DNA of 64,000 nucleotides. It comes from Aradus depressus (taxonomy: Eukaryota > Arthropoda > Insecta > Hemiptera > Aradidae). Location of the stretch: assembly GCA_963662175.1 (NCBI GenBank), contig OY759216.1, positions 48,129,087-48,193,086 on the forward strand, read 5' to 3'. The notes beneath the pieces were generated by a model. The model had not been told where the DNA came from. It was given only the letters and a program-made list of their open reading frames with translations, and did no database searches. Made by a program: the position numbers and the translations under genes. Each line of letters begins with the position of its first letter. Position 1 is the stretch's first letter. Shown here piece by piece: positions 1 through 11,562 of the stretch.

Positions 1-43
1 GAACTAACCTCCTTTTACCTATCAATTTGTTGAAAGTACGAAG

Positions 44-592
44 TCATCGGTGAATTGCTGTCTATGTACTTCCCCAGGAGGAAGGGCTAAAACTCAATAT
101 TCAAATTATCAAATATATTATTCGAATCCTCATACTAAATTCTGTGTCGATACATTCATTACATCGGCAGTTATTAGGGTATCTGAGTCGAGTCACCCTG
201 CTTTGGTCTCCCTTCCCTTCCATCGATTGAATAGGTGGTCATCCTTATGGGGTTTTCAATTTAAATATAAAATTTCGTGTCGATAGTTATTGGGATTTTT
301 GAGTTAAGCCCCCCTCCGATCCCCCGATCTTCCCTTCTGCTGATTCCGCTGAAAATCAATAGGTGTCGTCCTTATAGGATTCTAGGTACACATATAAAAT
401 TTTGTGTCGATTCATGTAACTATTGATTTTTAGGGCAATCGATATAAGAGTTTTGGATTGGTTAATTGATTATTTTATATTGATTCACCGACGACTTTTT
501 TTTTTACATTTTTAAATCAGGGTGTCGGTAAAGATGATATTTCGCTGAAAATTCAACTTTGTTATTACATAACTTCCCCTATACTTCATATA
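44..592 (+). mobile_element. T148 element, copy 1 (near complete)
   Basis: Begins with the family head (CGGTGAATTG, then GTACTTCCCCAGG) and ends with the family tail (ATTACATAACTTCCCC followed by TATACTTC). Between them are about two degenerate internal monomers, recognisable by GTGTCGATACATTCATTACA and by runs such as TTGAGTTAAGCCCCCC. A second, inverted head motif (GATTCACCGAC) sits near 482-492, so the copy may be a fusion of two partial elements. No coding capacity is seen. Confidence 0.7.
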
Positions 593-645
593 TCTGGGAA
601 AGTATTAGTTTTTCAAATATGGTTATAATTGGTAAACAATTAGCT

Positions 646-922
646 CTAACAACTCAGAGATAGCGTGCTTGCCTCCTGAGCTCAAGATCTTTGTTTTGAA
701 ACCTTATCTGGGATGTGAAAAAACATTAATACGCTTCCCTTCGAAGGGGACGTTAAGTACTCGTTAAAGATCTCTACCCAACGTGAATAAACCTGGGTAG
801 GTATCATTTAGGACTTTCACAGTAGAATCGGGCTCACGTCCACCAGAGCGACAAAAGAGCGCTCTGGTAGTAGGCGATATGACCTCGTAATGAAGCCCGG
901 GCATGAGTCATAATAACTAACT
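646..922 (+). mobile_element. SINE-1 copy, degenerate, AACTA tail
   Basis: The tRNA-like head is eroded (ACTCAGAGATAGCGTGC) and the B box is damaged. The body is clear: GGGACGTTAAG, ACTCGTTAAAGATC, GGGCTCACGTCCACCAG and GTAGGCGATATGACCTCG. The tail reads ATAATAACTAACTG. It sits between two T148 pieces. The amount of divergence suggests an old insertion. Confidence 0.8.
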
Positions 923-949
923 GTGAAGGAATAGATTATAAACATGTAT

Positions 950-1060
950 TGTACACCGACAGCCATTTTTTTTTGTTTTCGTTTTCTGGAATTAGGAGAC
1001 GGAAAACATTAAATTGTGTCGAATTTCTGACAGATTACATAACTTCCCCTATACTTTTTC
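950..1060 (+). mobile_element. T148 element, tail-only fragment
   Basis: Only the 3' module is present: a T-rich stretch, TCTGGAATTAGGAGACGGAA, then CAGATTACATAACTTCCCC and TATACTT. There is no internal monomer. It lies between two SINE-1 copies. Confidence 0.6.
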
Positions 1061-1076
1061 AAGGAATTTGAAAATA

Positions 1077-1393
1077 TGGCGTACTTGTCTTCTGAGCTCA
1101 AGATCGCGGATTGAGACTCGACTGAGGCCTTAGATGTTTTATCTGGGAGGTGAAAAAGCCATGAATACGTCGTCCTTCGGAGGGGACGTTAAGCGATGAT
1201 CCCGAGCCTGTACGATGTCAGGTACTTGTTAAAGATATATTATACCCTAGGTGAATATAAACGTGGGTAGGCAACATGTAGGACCTCCACTGTAGAATCG
1301 GGCTCACGTCCACCAGAGCGACGAAAGGGCACTCTGGTAATAGGCGATATGACCTCGTAGATGAAGCCCGGGCATGACTCACAATAACTAACT
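1077..1393 (+). mobile_element. SINE-1 copy, 5' truncated, AACTA tail
   Basis: Starts inside the tRNA-like head at GCGTACTTGTCTTCTGAGCT. The B-box region is mutated (GCGGATTGAGACTCGACT), so internal Pol III transcription is unlikely. The central motif GGGACGTTAAGCGATGATCC and the 3' domain are well kept. The tail is CACAATAACTAACTG. Confidence 0.85.
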
Positions 1394-1550
1394 GTCAAGG
1401 AATAAATATATTTTATATAAACATATTTTACATATTTCTACAATAACATTAGTTATATTATGATAGTCCGTGTATTCGTAAAGATGTCAGATTAAAGAGA
1501 GTCGCATTACTAAACAGGTTTCACTTCCCTACAGCATTAACGTTTACAAA

Positions 1551-1690
1551 GGGGCCATGGTAGCCGTTCGGGCTAGAGCGTGGGGTTTTGGTCGCATGGT
1601 AGCGGGTTCGAATCCTGTCCGAGAGAGAGTTTCATTTGTAGATAAAACTCCTTTCCATGGTTGTTGTGTAAATAACCAAATAACACAGTT
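1551..1690 (+). mobile_element. SINE-2 copy (second tRNA-derived family)
   Basis: A tRNA-like head starts GGGGCCATGGTAGCCG and contains GGGCTAGAGCGTGGGGTTTT and the B box GGGTTCGAATCC. A body follows that shares CCATGG-TTGT and AATAACACA with the copy near 5.6 kb. The head is unlike SINE-1, so this is a separate family. It is not called a functional tRNA gene because no matching acceptor stem is seen. Confidence 0.65.
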
Positions 1691-1706
1691 ATAGAGGCAT
1701 TGCTAA

Positions 1707-1794
1707 TATGCGGTTTTTGACTTTAAATATGAAATTTCATGTCGATACATTCATTAAGTCGGCAGTTGTTGGGATTTTTGAGTTGAGCCCCCTT
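1707..1794 (+). mobile_element. T148 internal monomer fragment
   Basis: Less than one monomer: ATATGAAATTTCATGTCGAT, then ATTCATTAAGTCGGCAGTTG and GAGTTGAGCCCCC. Neither head nor tail is present. Confidence 0.55.
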
Positions 1795-3535
1795 GTATAT
1801 CAAGCTGCTCAAAGTAAGCCAACTTGTTTGAAGTTACTAACGGGACGAAGCCGAGTTACCTGTTAATCAATAATAAAAACAATTATTATTTAATTGTTTA
1901 ACGGAAAGTTAACATTTCCTTGTAAATCATGATGGGGGATCTGTCCCAGACCCCGCTAGTTCATTTGGGTGTCCACCCTGCCATAAATACAGACTAATAT
2001 CAGTTGTTAGATCCGAATAGCTGTGAATTAGTGTTACCATATGTTTGAGTTGGCGTATCCCCGCCCCTATCCACCCCCAGGGGATATCAACTTGATGAGA
2101 GAGTTATACCAAGGGGGGGGGGGACTGCCCATGTTTTAATTGACTTTTGTGCATAAATCAGAGGAGGTCCCGAGGCCACATGAATTATTTACAAAAATGG
2201 GGGAGATGGACGATAGGTCGGGAATATAGAGGACCATGGCTCCCACCTCCATGGCATGGCGTTTTTCACCGATAACATGAAACTGTCACACACCGGTGTG
2301 CAAATAGAGAAAAAAAAATGGATGGGGGGGAGCTTATACAATGAAAAAGAGAGACGAACACTGAAAAAAACAAAACAAATTATATCACCTCGTCTCCATC
2401 GGACCAGGGGGTAAAAATGGGCTCCCCCAAAAAAGTAAAATAAATCTAAACAATGGGAGTCCCACTCGAGCTGAAGTTACAAGCGATGACAATAAATGTC
2501 CATCCTTTCAAATATCATGAAATTATTAATAAAATTTCGTTATACAGGGGCTCTCACCTTTTTTTTTTTTAATGACACATAGCCAATCGTTTTATCTCCT
2601 GTATCAGCGAGACCCGCAACCCTAAATTTTTGAGTTGCGACCAGCAATTTGCACTATATAGATTTATATACTAGAACAGTTTTTTATATTGTGCTGTATA
2701 AAATTACACACATTGTAATTATTAATAATATATTATAAAATTAATTATGTTTATTGGTACAAAAAAAAAAACAAAAACAGCTGTTAGAAATGAAATAACT
2801 AAATTAGTGAATAAATACTCGTATATGAAGTCGGATTTTGTTTTGAAACAACCAATGAATAAAGAACAAAAGACGATGATCAGGTGTTCTAATAAAGAGT
2901 GGAAGAGTATAAGTTGTGTTGTGGAGGTGAGAGGTCTAAGTTGAGATGTGATGGTGGACAGAGTTGTTTTTAGTCTTAAGGTAGTGAACCATGTAGGAGT
3001 GAAAAGAACTTATAGCTTATCGGCGTGAAACGAGAATAAGTGATTGTTAAGAGCGACGATTGTTGCTGAAATTGACGAAATAGCTCTACAGATATACTCC
3101 TTGGAACTGGAAGCGCTCAAAACTTCCTTCCCAATGTGTGTACTTAGAATTACTTGACCCTTGTGGAGGGGAGAGTTCCTATTTACGACTTTGACTTCTG
3201 TCTTAGCCCTTCTACCCTATGACCTATGACCTCTTCTCTCATTTCCCTCGCTGACCCTTGTCCAGCCCGCCTAATTTCCTGAACTTTGGGGTTTATAAGA
3301 TGGGAGGGAAAACCACATAATAGCAATTGTGATATATTTGTACATAGATTATATAGGTACGTATAAGGTATGGTATGGTACAATACCAATGGATGTCGTC
3401 TTCGTTTTCATGTATTTCACTGAACCTCAGTACGTCTCAGTTAAGAATTCTCATCACTAGCTCATAGATATGTACTTTTAAGAACCACTTTAATTAAATC
3501 CAGTACTTCCTGGAACCTCCTTCAGAATTGAGTAA
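1795..3535. other. Non-coding stretch without recognised genes
   Basis: Mostly low-complexity AT-rich sequence with short G, A and T runs, for example G9 near 2117 and poly-A near 2762. Short open frames here show no motif I recognise. No splice-consistent exon is visible. Confidence 0.5.
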
Positions 3536-4293
3536 GGGGGCGTTCAAGTATTGGGGGGGAGAGGGGGGGGGGGGGGGGGGAGGTCTTGTAAAACGTTACG
3601 ATGCGTTACAGGGGCGGGAGGGGGGAAACTAGGGAATTAAAATCTCCCAAGTTGGCAACGAAGAATACATTTTTATTTTGAATAAAATGTTTTATTTCAG
3701 TTAGGTTTCCGTTTCTAATTGCATTGCCAAAGGTTAAAATAAATATGTTATTTTATTTTAACAGTTTATTAGTAAAAAAAAAGCTATAATAGGAGAATGC
3801 ATGTGAAGAACAATGGTGGATGAAGCCAAAAATGTATATAAGGACAGGGCCAAGTCAGGAAAACGGCGTAATTAAATGTAAAATTAGTGGTAAACGTTTA
3901 TTAGGACAAATTTGAGCCCATTTTAAGATATTTTAAACTTAAGCAAATGTTTATTCCATTATGTGTGATTGTTTATTAAATAACAATATGAATAAATAAA
4001 ATAAACAACATACGCATGTATTGCGAGTTAGAAATCTCTTGTTTTATTTATTATTACCGCAAACGCGATTAAAACAATAACAAAGGTATTTAAGCGACTT
4101 TCCGGTACTTTGCGCAACATAAATTGTGACTTTTAGGTAAAAATTGTCACTTGGGTGTTACGTAACGTTTAGGGAGGGGGAGGGGGGGTACAGAAAAACG
4201 TTAAGACGCGTTTACATGGGGGGGGGGGGGGGGGGGGGGGAGGGAGGGTCAAAAATCTTCAAAAATTGCATTACGTAATACTTGAACGCCCCC
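3536..4293. mobile_element. TIR DNA element with TAA target duplication and poly-G arms
   Basis: The ends are inverted repeats (GGGGGCGTTCAAGTATT at the left, its complement at the right) flanked by TAA on both sides. Sub-terminal regions carry related inverted ACGTTA-type motifs and G runs of 18 and 23. There is no transposase frame, so it is non-autonomous. A 3-bp TAA duplication would fit the TWA rule of the PIF/Harbinger superfamily, but the terminal sequence does not settle the superfamily. Confidence 0.7.
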
Positions 4294-4540
4294 TAACGTC
4301 ATACTGAAGATTCTTCATCGGAGGTCTGAGTAACCTCATTTACTCAAGAAGTGTAGTCTGGTTCTCTCCATCATCTCTGGTGTAAAATGGACCATCCTGA
4401 ACAAGTGTTGTCTGAAGTTGTCATGGCCTATTATGCTATCTCCGGTGATGATAAATATTCTTTTAGTATCCGGACCTCTGAATTCAAAACTCATTGAAAC
4501 TATTAAAATTAGTTTTATTATATTATATAGTAATTCACTC

Positions 4541-4860
4541 TGAGGGCGCCGGTAGCTCAGTGATATGCGTGCTTGTCTTCTGAGCTCAAGAACGTGGGTT
4601 CGAAACCCGACCGAGGCCCTTAGTTTATTTTATCTGGGAGGTAAAGTAAACTTAAGCACGCCGTCTTTCGGATGAGTCCCGAGCCTGTACGATGTCAGGT
4701 ACTCGTTAAAGATCCCTGCCCTAGATGAATAAAAATTTAAGGTAGGCAAAATTTAGGACTCCCACTGTAGAGTCGGGTTCATGTCCACCAGTGTGACGAA
4801 AGACTCTGTTAGTAGGCGATATGACCTCGAAGTTAAAGCCATGAGTCATAAAACCTAACC
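4541..4860 (+). mobile_element. SINE-1 copy, near full length, 13-bp TSD
   Basis: Complete head (GGGCGCCGGTAGCTCAGTG with an A-box-like segment; B box GGGTTCGAAACCC), central GATGAGTCCCGAGCCTGTAC, 3' domain and tail AAAACCTAACC. Target duplication TAGTAATTCACTC lies at 4528-4540 and 4861-4873. The 3' domain has small deletions (AAGACTCTGTTAG in place of the usual AAAGAGCGCTCTGG). Confidence 0.95.
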
Positions 4861-4989
4861 TAGTAATTCACTCCACTAGAAAATTAATGAAGCCTAGTTC
4901 CTGTTGAAGCGACATGTAATTATTAACTTAAAAATTTCGTCATAATTTAAGTAATTCTTTCTGCTATCTTCGTTTATCACTTTATGTTA

Positions 4990-5897
4990 TATGTAATCGG
5001 TCAGGAATTTTCAACAGAATTTCATTTTTTCCGACCTCCTGATTCCAAAAATTAAAAAAATTAAAATCTGTCTATCTGTGTGTATGTCTGTGAACAATAT
5101 AAGTCTTGATGGAATTTTATATGTATCCAGAACCCACTAAGGACGACACCTATTGGTTTTCAGTGAAATCGGCCAAAAGGTAGGAGAGAGTCTTAACACA
5201 AAAACTCTAATAACTGTCGTTGTAATGAATGTATTGACACAAAAATAAAAGACGTTGTCTTCCCACTGTTATAAAACAAAATGTAAATTCAAAGTCCTAT
5301 AACGACACCTATTAATTTTCAACAGAATCAAAGGGGTTCAACTCAAGAATCCAAATAACTGCCAATGTAATAAATGTACCGATATGACATTTTATATTTA
5401 AATTTAAAACTCAATAAGGATGGCACCTATTAATTTTTTGCGAAATCGGTCGAAGGGAAGGGGAGATCAGAGAAAAGAGGGGCTCGACTCAAATACCTTA
5501 ATAACTGCTGATGTAATGAAAGTATCAAACATTTTAGTGTGAGGATTCTTTTTTTATAATTTTTTTTTTTTGGATTGGCTTCGGCATACACCACTCTAGT
5601 CATCAATGTGTTATTGTAGTTACATTTACGACATCCATGGCCCCGGGAGGGAGTTCTATCTACGAAATAAAACTATCCCGGACGGGATTCGAACCCGCAA
5701 ACCATGGTGAGACCATGCGACCAAAGCCCTACGCTCTAGCCCGCACGGCCACCATGGCTCCCTATGTGTGACGATTCAAAAGCCACAATGTAAGTAAATA
5801 TCGAGTTTTAGCCCAAACAGTCTATTGGCTTTGAAGAGAAAGCGAAAACGTAATTGATTAATTCGTTCTGAGGAATTACCTAGTTTGTGATTCACCC
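4990..5897 (-). mobile_element. T148 element interrupted by SINE-2
   Basis: Reading the minus strand, the head is near 5897 (GGTGAATCAC form) and the tail module near 4990. About three monomers lie between, each with a CATTACA(T)CGGCAGTTATT-type motif. SINE-2 is inserted at 5549-5765. A short segment near 5240-5283 (AAAGACGTTGTCTTCCCACT) matches the arm of the fold-back element at 31.7 kb, hinting at a further small rearrangement. Confidence 0.75.
5549..5765 (-). mobile_element. SINE-2 copy with 12-bp TSD
   Basis: On the minus strand the head reads GGGAGCCATGGTGGCCGTGC, then GGGCTAGAGCGTAGGGCTTT and the B box GGGTTCGAATCCCG. The body runs into a T-rich 3' end on the plus strand. Flanks GTGTGAGGATTC (5537-5548) and GTGTGACGATTC (5766-5777) differ at one base and look like a target duplication. 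It lies inside a T148 element, so it is younger than that copy. Confidence 0.85.
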
Positions 5898-8115
5898 ATG
5901 ATTTTTTTTCTTTACTAAAACATTTGTTTTAGCAGCGAGTCGTCTTTTCTTTTAAGAATGTCTTAATGGAGGCAAAGTTGGTTTGTTTCCACTTGAGTTT
6001 GGTATCTTTGATGAAGGTATATTATTGAATCTGTCCATTGATGAAGTATGATGAGTGATGTTGGCAGAGCTGTTAGTGCTGTCACTATAATGGGAGAGGC
6101 GTGTTTGGACATCACACCTCCATTATCGCATCATCTCAGCTCAACTCAACCTCCCTTGTCGCTTCATAGATGCTACTTCCCCATCTTGATAGTCACTATC
6201 AGCTCATGCAACAGACTACCAACCCATGTAATGCTAGCAGTCTACCTATTGATACCAACCATCTTCTCAGTTGCACCAACAGACTATCAACCAATACCAA
6301 CTGATTCTAACAAGAAACTAACCAGCTGATATCAACTAATACCAACAGACTCTAATAGACTACCCATGGATGCCAACAGGCTACTAATAATGTGCAATTA
6401 ACTGTCGACTTGACGTACTATACATCGTCTAATAAGGACGTGCTTGTTCATCATCTAATTTTTGCACATCTAATTAATTAAAGAATTAAAGTTTTTTGAA
6501 ATGAATTGTACTTTTTTGGTATAATTGGAGATGCAGTGTGGTAAAAAAAATTAAATGTTAATTTTAAATAAATGATAAATAGGTAAATAAAAATATAAAT
6601 AATAATTAATAATTGAATTAATAATAATTAAAACAAAAAGAATAAATAATAAACAATAAATTACCACATTTCTTGTAGAAATTTTATCTCTTTTCTTTTA
6701 CCTCTTAAAAAATTTTATCTCTTTTCTTTTAGGTACTAAATTTTGATTTCTACAGTAGTTTTTTCGAAAAGGGCCCTAAAAAAGTATCAAAAGTTCAAGA
6801 CGTGCAATTTTGAATAAAGTAATATTTAAAAAAATTTCAATTAACAAGCTTTTCATTTGGATTTCTAAAGAGATGCCATCTTGTGTTCTAAATTTTGCAA
6901 AAATATTAAATCTAACCCAAAGGTTTTCAAATAATCTTACTGGGCCAACAGGGAAAATGAATAGAATAGAATTTTCGAGAACAAATATTGGGTTTATTTT
7001 TTTAAATCTACATTATTAAAATTAAAAAACTAAACATTGAAACAAACAGAAATCAAAAGAAAAATCTTAAAAACTAAATTCTTAACACTAATTCAATCTT
7101 TTTTTGTTTTATATTTTGGCCATTTTTTTTTTAAATTAAAGTTATATATTTCTGGGCATATATCCTGTACATATAAACAAGCAACAGTACCTTCTTTGCG
7201 GATCAATTTCACCGTCAATTCACTCCTATTTAGTTCATCACACTTTAAGCCTAAAAACCACTCTCCATGTTTCACTCAGCCCGTCTCCATTCCACCCAGG
7301 CCTCGAACTCCTCTCTACACACACTAAAAAAAAACTTGGCTTTTTATATAAAAATAAATATAGATAATTAATTTTTTTATGTTTATAATTTAATCATTTT
7401 AATGTGTGTATTATTTTTATACATCACAGCAGCTTATCGTTGACAAAGGCCATTCACGAGAAACACTCTCTCGCTTCTCAAGGTAATGCACGCAATTGGA
7501 TACAAAATATACTTTTAGAGGTCCAACATAATCAGTTATTTTAGCAGGAGAAAGTCTTTTTGGATTGACTTTACGAGGGTAGGATCAGCACTCTTGAGAA
7601 TATTAGTAATGCTTTCTGTTGAGTGTATTTACACAAAACATTAATAATTGAAATTCTATTAGAAACTCTTGGACAGTTGTCCATTAGAAACATTTGTTGG
7701 AACGACTATAGAAAGAGTATGGCAGAATGTGGGCTTTCAGCTGCGGTCTGAGACAATGTACAACCTTGACTGACAAGTGCAAGTACCCGGGGGTACATTG
7801 TCAAGTCAAGTGAGGATCAAAGCATGCAATCCTCAACAAAGGTAATCGACCGGATGGGTAGTCACCATTGTGTGACTTCCACAGTCGTTAATTGTACTCA
7901 TGACGATTATATACATGACAGGCTTTGAGTCTGGAAAAAGAACGAACTGGCTCTTGACTGAAGGTAGCAGCATGTGCGTCTGCAGTGTGGCTCTTGTACA
8001 CTAAGAGCTGGTTCTATGAGCTCAACGCTCTCGTTCGTGCCGTTTAGTTGACCTGCTAAGGGCTTCGGTATACGATTCACAATTGCTCATTCTGCCTCCT
8101 GATTAGGCCACAGTT
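5898..8115. other. Non-coding AT-rich stretch
   Basis: No gene is supported. Around 6190-6390 there is a degenerate repetition of ACCAACAGACTA-like words. 6530-6680 and 7330-7400 are very AT-rich. A 53-bp open segment at 7430-7482 has splice-like borders (CACAG before, GTAATG after) but nothing else to support it. Confidence 0.45.
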
Positions 8116-8231
8116 AGGTAGCTTAGGAGTAGCATACTTGCCTATTGTGCTCAAGATCGCGGGTTGTCCTGCTGGGGCCCTTTTTTTACCGGGGAGGTAA
8201 CATTTCTTGGAGTATTACGTCTTCAGAGGGA
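8116..8231 (+). mobile_element. SINE-1 head fragment, degenerate
   Basis: GGTAGCTTAGGAGTAGCATA, then CTCAAGATCGCGGGTTG and GGGGAGGTAACATT match the first third of SINE-1. The 3' two thirds are missing or unrecognisable. Confidence 0.6.
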
Positions 8232-8472
8232 ATTTGATATATCTTTATATCCTTGCTGAATAGATAGTAGATATAATAACTCAGACGGGTCTCGCTTCTA
8301 TAGCTTTCTCACAGTCCGGTTCTTTTTCTGAATTATAACATACATTTTTGCTTAGCTCTGTCGGCTAATGAAATAAAATATAGGATGTTTCAAAATCTTC
8401 CACATGCAGTTCTGAAAGCCTTTAGAAAAGTAATATTTAAGCAATTAATTGTTTATTGATCGACGATCCCGT

Positions 8473-9440
8473 ACAATATATACAATAGGTAGACGTGACC
8501 ATATACAATATATACAATAGGTAGATGTGACCATATACAATATATACAATAGGTAGATGTGACCATATACAATATATACAATAGGTAGATGTGACCATAT
8601 ACAATATATACAATAGGTAGATGTGACCATATACAATATATACAATAGGTAGACGTGACCATATACAATATATACAATAGGTAGATGTGACCATATACAA
8701 TATATACAATAGGTAGATGTGACCATATACAATATATACAATAGGTAGACGTGACCATATACAATATATACAATAGGTAGACGTGACCATATACAATATA
8801 TACAATAGGTAGATGTGACCATATACAATATATACAATAGGTAGATGTGACCATATACAATATATACAATAGGTAGATGTGACCATATACAATATATACA
8901 ATAGGTAGATGTGACCATATACAATATATACAATAGGTAGATGTGACCATATACAATATATACAATAGGTAGATGTGACCATATACAATATATACAATAG
9001 GTAGATGTGACCATATACAATATATACAATAGGTAGATGTGACCATATACAATATATACAATAGGTAGATGTGACCATATACAATATATACAATAGGTAG
9101 ACGTGACCATATACAATATATACAATAGGTAGATGTGACCATATACAATATATACAATAGGTAGATGTGACCATATACAATATATACAATAGGTAGATGT
9201 GACCATATACAATATATACAATAGGTAGATGTGACCATATACAATATATACAATAGGTAGATGTGACCATATACAATATATACAATAGGTAGATGTGACC
9301 ATATACAATATATACAATAGGTAGATGTGACCATATACAATATATACAATAGGTAGATGTGACCATATACAATATATACAATAGGTAGATGTGACCATAT
9401 ACAATATATACAATAGGTAGATGTGACCATATACAATATA
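8473..9440. repeat. 32-bp satellite array, about 30 copies
   Basis: A 32-bp unit (GACCATATACAATATATACA plus ATAGGTAGAYGT) is repeated about 30 times with almost no variation. Nearly all differences are C or T at one position: C occurs in units 1, 6, 9, 10 and 20 by my count, the rest have T. Because 32 is not a multiple of three and the unit lacks stops on the minus strand, all three minus frames stay open for over 300 codons. These are artefacts with a 32-residue period, not genes. Confidence 0.98.
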
Positions 9441-11170
9441 AAATAAAGCTACATCCGATGGAAGAAGCCAGCCTGTGCTGACACTTCTTAAGGATTTTCA
9501 TTTCATTGCAGGTTCCGCAGCCATGGAGGATTGTCAGGTTGACTCTGTGAGGTTAGGAATTGTGTGAGAAGATTAGGATGGTAGCTGAAGTTTGACTGGA
9601 ATTTTTTAAAACGGGTCTGGGTTAAATCTTGTACCAAAGAGATGTTCAGAAGGATTGGATTGTTTTGTTGTATGGATTTTTAGCTGTAAGTAATAAGTTC
9701 TATTCTTTCAAGTTTCGTACGTGGGTTCCATGTGTCTATTGTACAGGTAGAGCCCAATGTAGCGAACTTGGTTGAAATAAAGAAGAGGAATACTGTTGAC
9801 TGTGACGGGGGACAATTTTGGTGGATTGATATGCTATAGGTTACAATTATGAATGTCGTGAAGATATTCCTGGAGATTGTAAGAATGCAAGCAATTTATA
9901 GATCACTTTAACGAATTTTTTTGACTGACTCCCATTCAAATACTTCTATTCGATACCCCTTCAAGCTTCCAGTTCTTATAGACCTCCTGCGGCCTGCACC
10001 AGCCTTCTCCACGGCTGCTTTCTTCTAAGTCACCTCTCTTGACCACTTCTATCCTTCGGAGCTCTGTTCTTCACTGGTTTCCTCCTCTCATCCAGCCCTC
10101 GATGCTGTTCCATAGGCAGCTTCCATACCCCAAAGATCTCTCGGGTTTCCCGTGGCCTACCTACTAAGAGGTACATTCGACAGGTTTCCTACTTCCCTGA
10201 CATACCCGATTGCGACTGGTATTCACTCCAGACCTGTGGTCATCTCTAACTTCCTCAAGTTAAAAAAGAGCAGTTTCTCTCCTGTAGTCATAAATGCTAT
10301 TGTATATGTGAGTACACCCACACATAATGAAAGCTATTGTAAACAGTATGTAAAAAATGTTGACATTCCATGAGAACTGAATGGGGACACTTATGTATAG
10401 TCATTGAGTTGGACCACCGTGACCTCGAGTATATCAAGTATCATCAGAACCAGTAACAATTGAGAGATCCTTCATTCACCCTCTTTCTCACAATTAACCA
10501 CGATGAAAAATAAAATAGATAGCGTCGAAGGGGAATGTTGGGTTTATGAAGTGTGCGTGATGAATAGGGAGTAATAATTGGGGGGAGGGGAGAGGAGGGG
10601 AGGGAGATGTTCCCATGACTGGTCTGTGTCGGATTGTTTAGCCAAGGTGTCACGTGACCAGGTCACGTGGCACCCCACGTGGTCACCTGCCATTAGCTCC
10701 CAGTAGGAGGGAGGGTGCCACTCCTCAGATATGTTTGTATTGGATGGTAATCATACGTCATCACCCACTTTACCCCATCCCCATTCAGACAGTGTTTACC
10801 TATAATTTGCCACCGTTGTATCCATTAACCCCAGTCTGCCTCACACTCTCTCTCTCTCTCTCGTCCACTTAGTCTTCCAAATGGGAATTGGGTAACGTCA
10901 AGTCTCTCGTTGGCATCATCCCTATCAAACACCTAGTTCACGCAGAACTCAACCATTCCAATTTTCTCCTAAGTTCAACTAAATAAGATTAAAATTGACC
11001 ATTTCATCAGTAATCGTGAGTAATCGGTAAATTCGGTGAAATGCCTTCAAATCACATCCTAACGATGGGTAGAAATTAGAATTAAGTACCTACCCTTTTC
11101 ATCAGAGTCAATGAATCATTATTCAAAACTAAATTTTCAGTAATCGCTTTATTTTAATTGTATTATGTGG
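9441..11170. other. Non-coding stretch without recognised genes
   Basis: More balanced in composition than its surroundings around 9950-10900, with CT-rich patches and short open frames that match nothing I know. A CT microsatellite lies at about 10846-10861. An E-box cluster is listed separately. Confidence 0.45.
10649..10681. promoter_or_regulatory. Cluster of three CACGTG E-boxes
   Basis: CACGTG occurs at 10651, 10664 and 10676. The first lies in GTCACGTGAC, the palindromic form typical of MiT/TFE-type and related bHLH-zip sites. Three perfect copies within 31 bp is far above chance in this AT-rich sequence. No promoter or adjacent gene is visible, so the regulatory role is inference. Confidence 0.4.
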
Positions 11171-11171
11171 T

Positions 11172-11272
11172 TTGGTTTGGTTTTCGTAACGCCCGGGCTT
11201 TATCTGCGAGGTCATATCGCCTACTACCAGAGCGACGAAAGGCGTGGACATATGCCCAACTTTACAATGGGA
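11172..11272 (-). mobile_element. SINE-1 copy, 3' part (left side of an insertion)
   Basis: On the minus strand this is the tail and 3' domain (GCCCGGGC, GGTCATATCGCCTACTACCA on the plus strand). It breaks off at ATGGGA, where a Penelope-type fold-back begins. The same SINE resumes near 11563. Confidence 0.85.
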
Positions 11273-11562
11273 ATATAAAGAAAAACGAATGTTTTTAAAA
11301 AAATATTTTCTATTTCACAAGATATATACAATATATGGGAGTACTTTCGGTATTGATACCATCTTCAGCCACTACGTAACAAATACTGATTTTTTAATTG
11401 AATATTTGTTAAGTCGTGGTTGAAGATGGTAGCAATACCAAAAGTACTCCCATACATTATATATATCTTGTGAAGTAGACAATATTTTTAAGAAACATTC
11501 GTTTTTCTTTATATTATTACTAAGCGTTTCACAATATCTCTGCGAAAATGTTAAATATCTGC
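11273..11562. mobile_element. Fold-back insertion made of inverted Penelope-like 3' ends
   Basis: Two arms of about 115 bp (11273-11387 and 11400-11514) are inverted copies of each other; they begin and end with ATATAAAGAAAAACGAATG and its complement. The right arm matches the 3' end of the Penelope-like insertion at 56.03-56.15 kb closely (GAAGATGGTAGCAATACC, AAAGTACTCCCATA). A further 48 bp follow the hairpin. ATGGGA flanks both sides of the insertion in the SINE and may be a short target duplication. No coding sequence remains. Confidence 0.8.

Noticed and set aside
7430..7482. 53-bp open segment with splice-like borders
   Set aside because: Open in two frames, no protein similarity recognised, and phase cannot be tied to the known exons.
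8473..9440. CRISPR-like look of a regular 32-bp repeat
   Set aside because: No unique spacers, no cas genes, and a eukaryotic context; it is a simple satellite.
8437..9501. Three overlapping minus-strand open frames of 322-354 codons
   Set aside because: They are translations of the 32-bp satellite in three frames, with a strict 32-residue period and no start context or domain.
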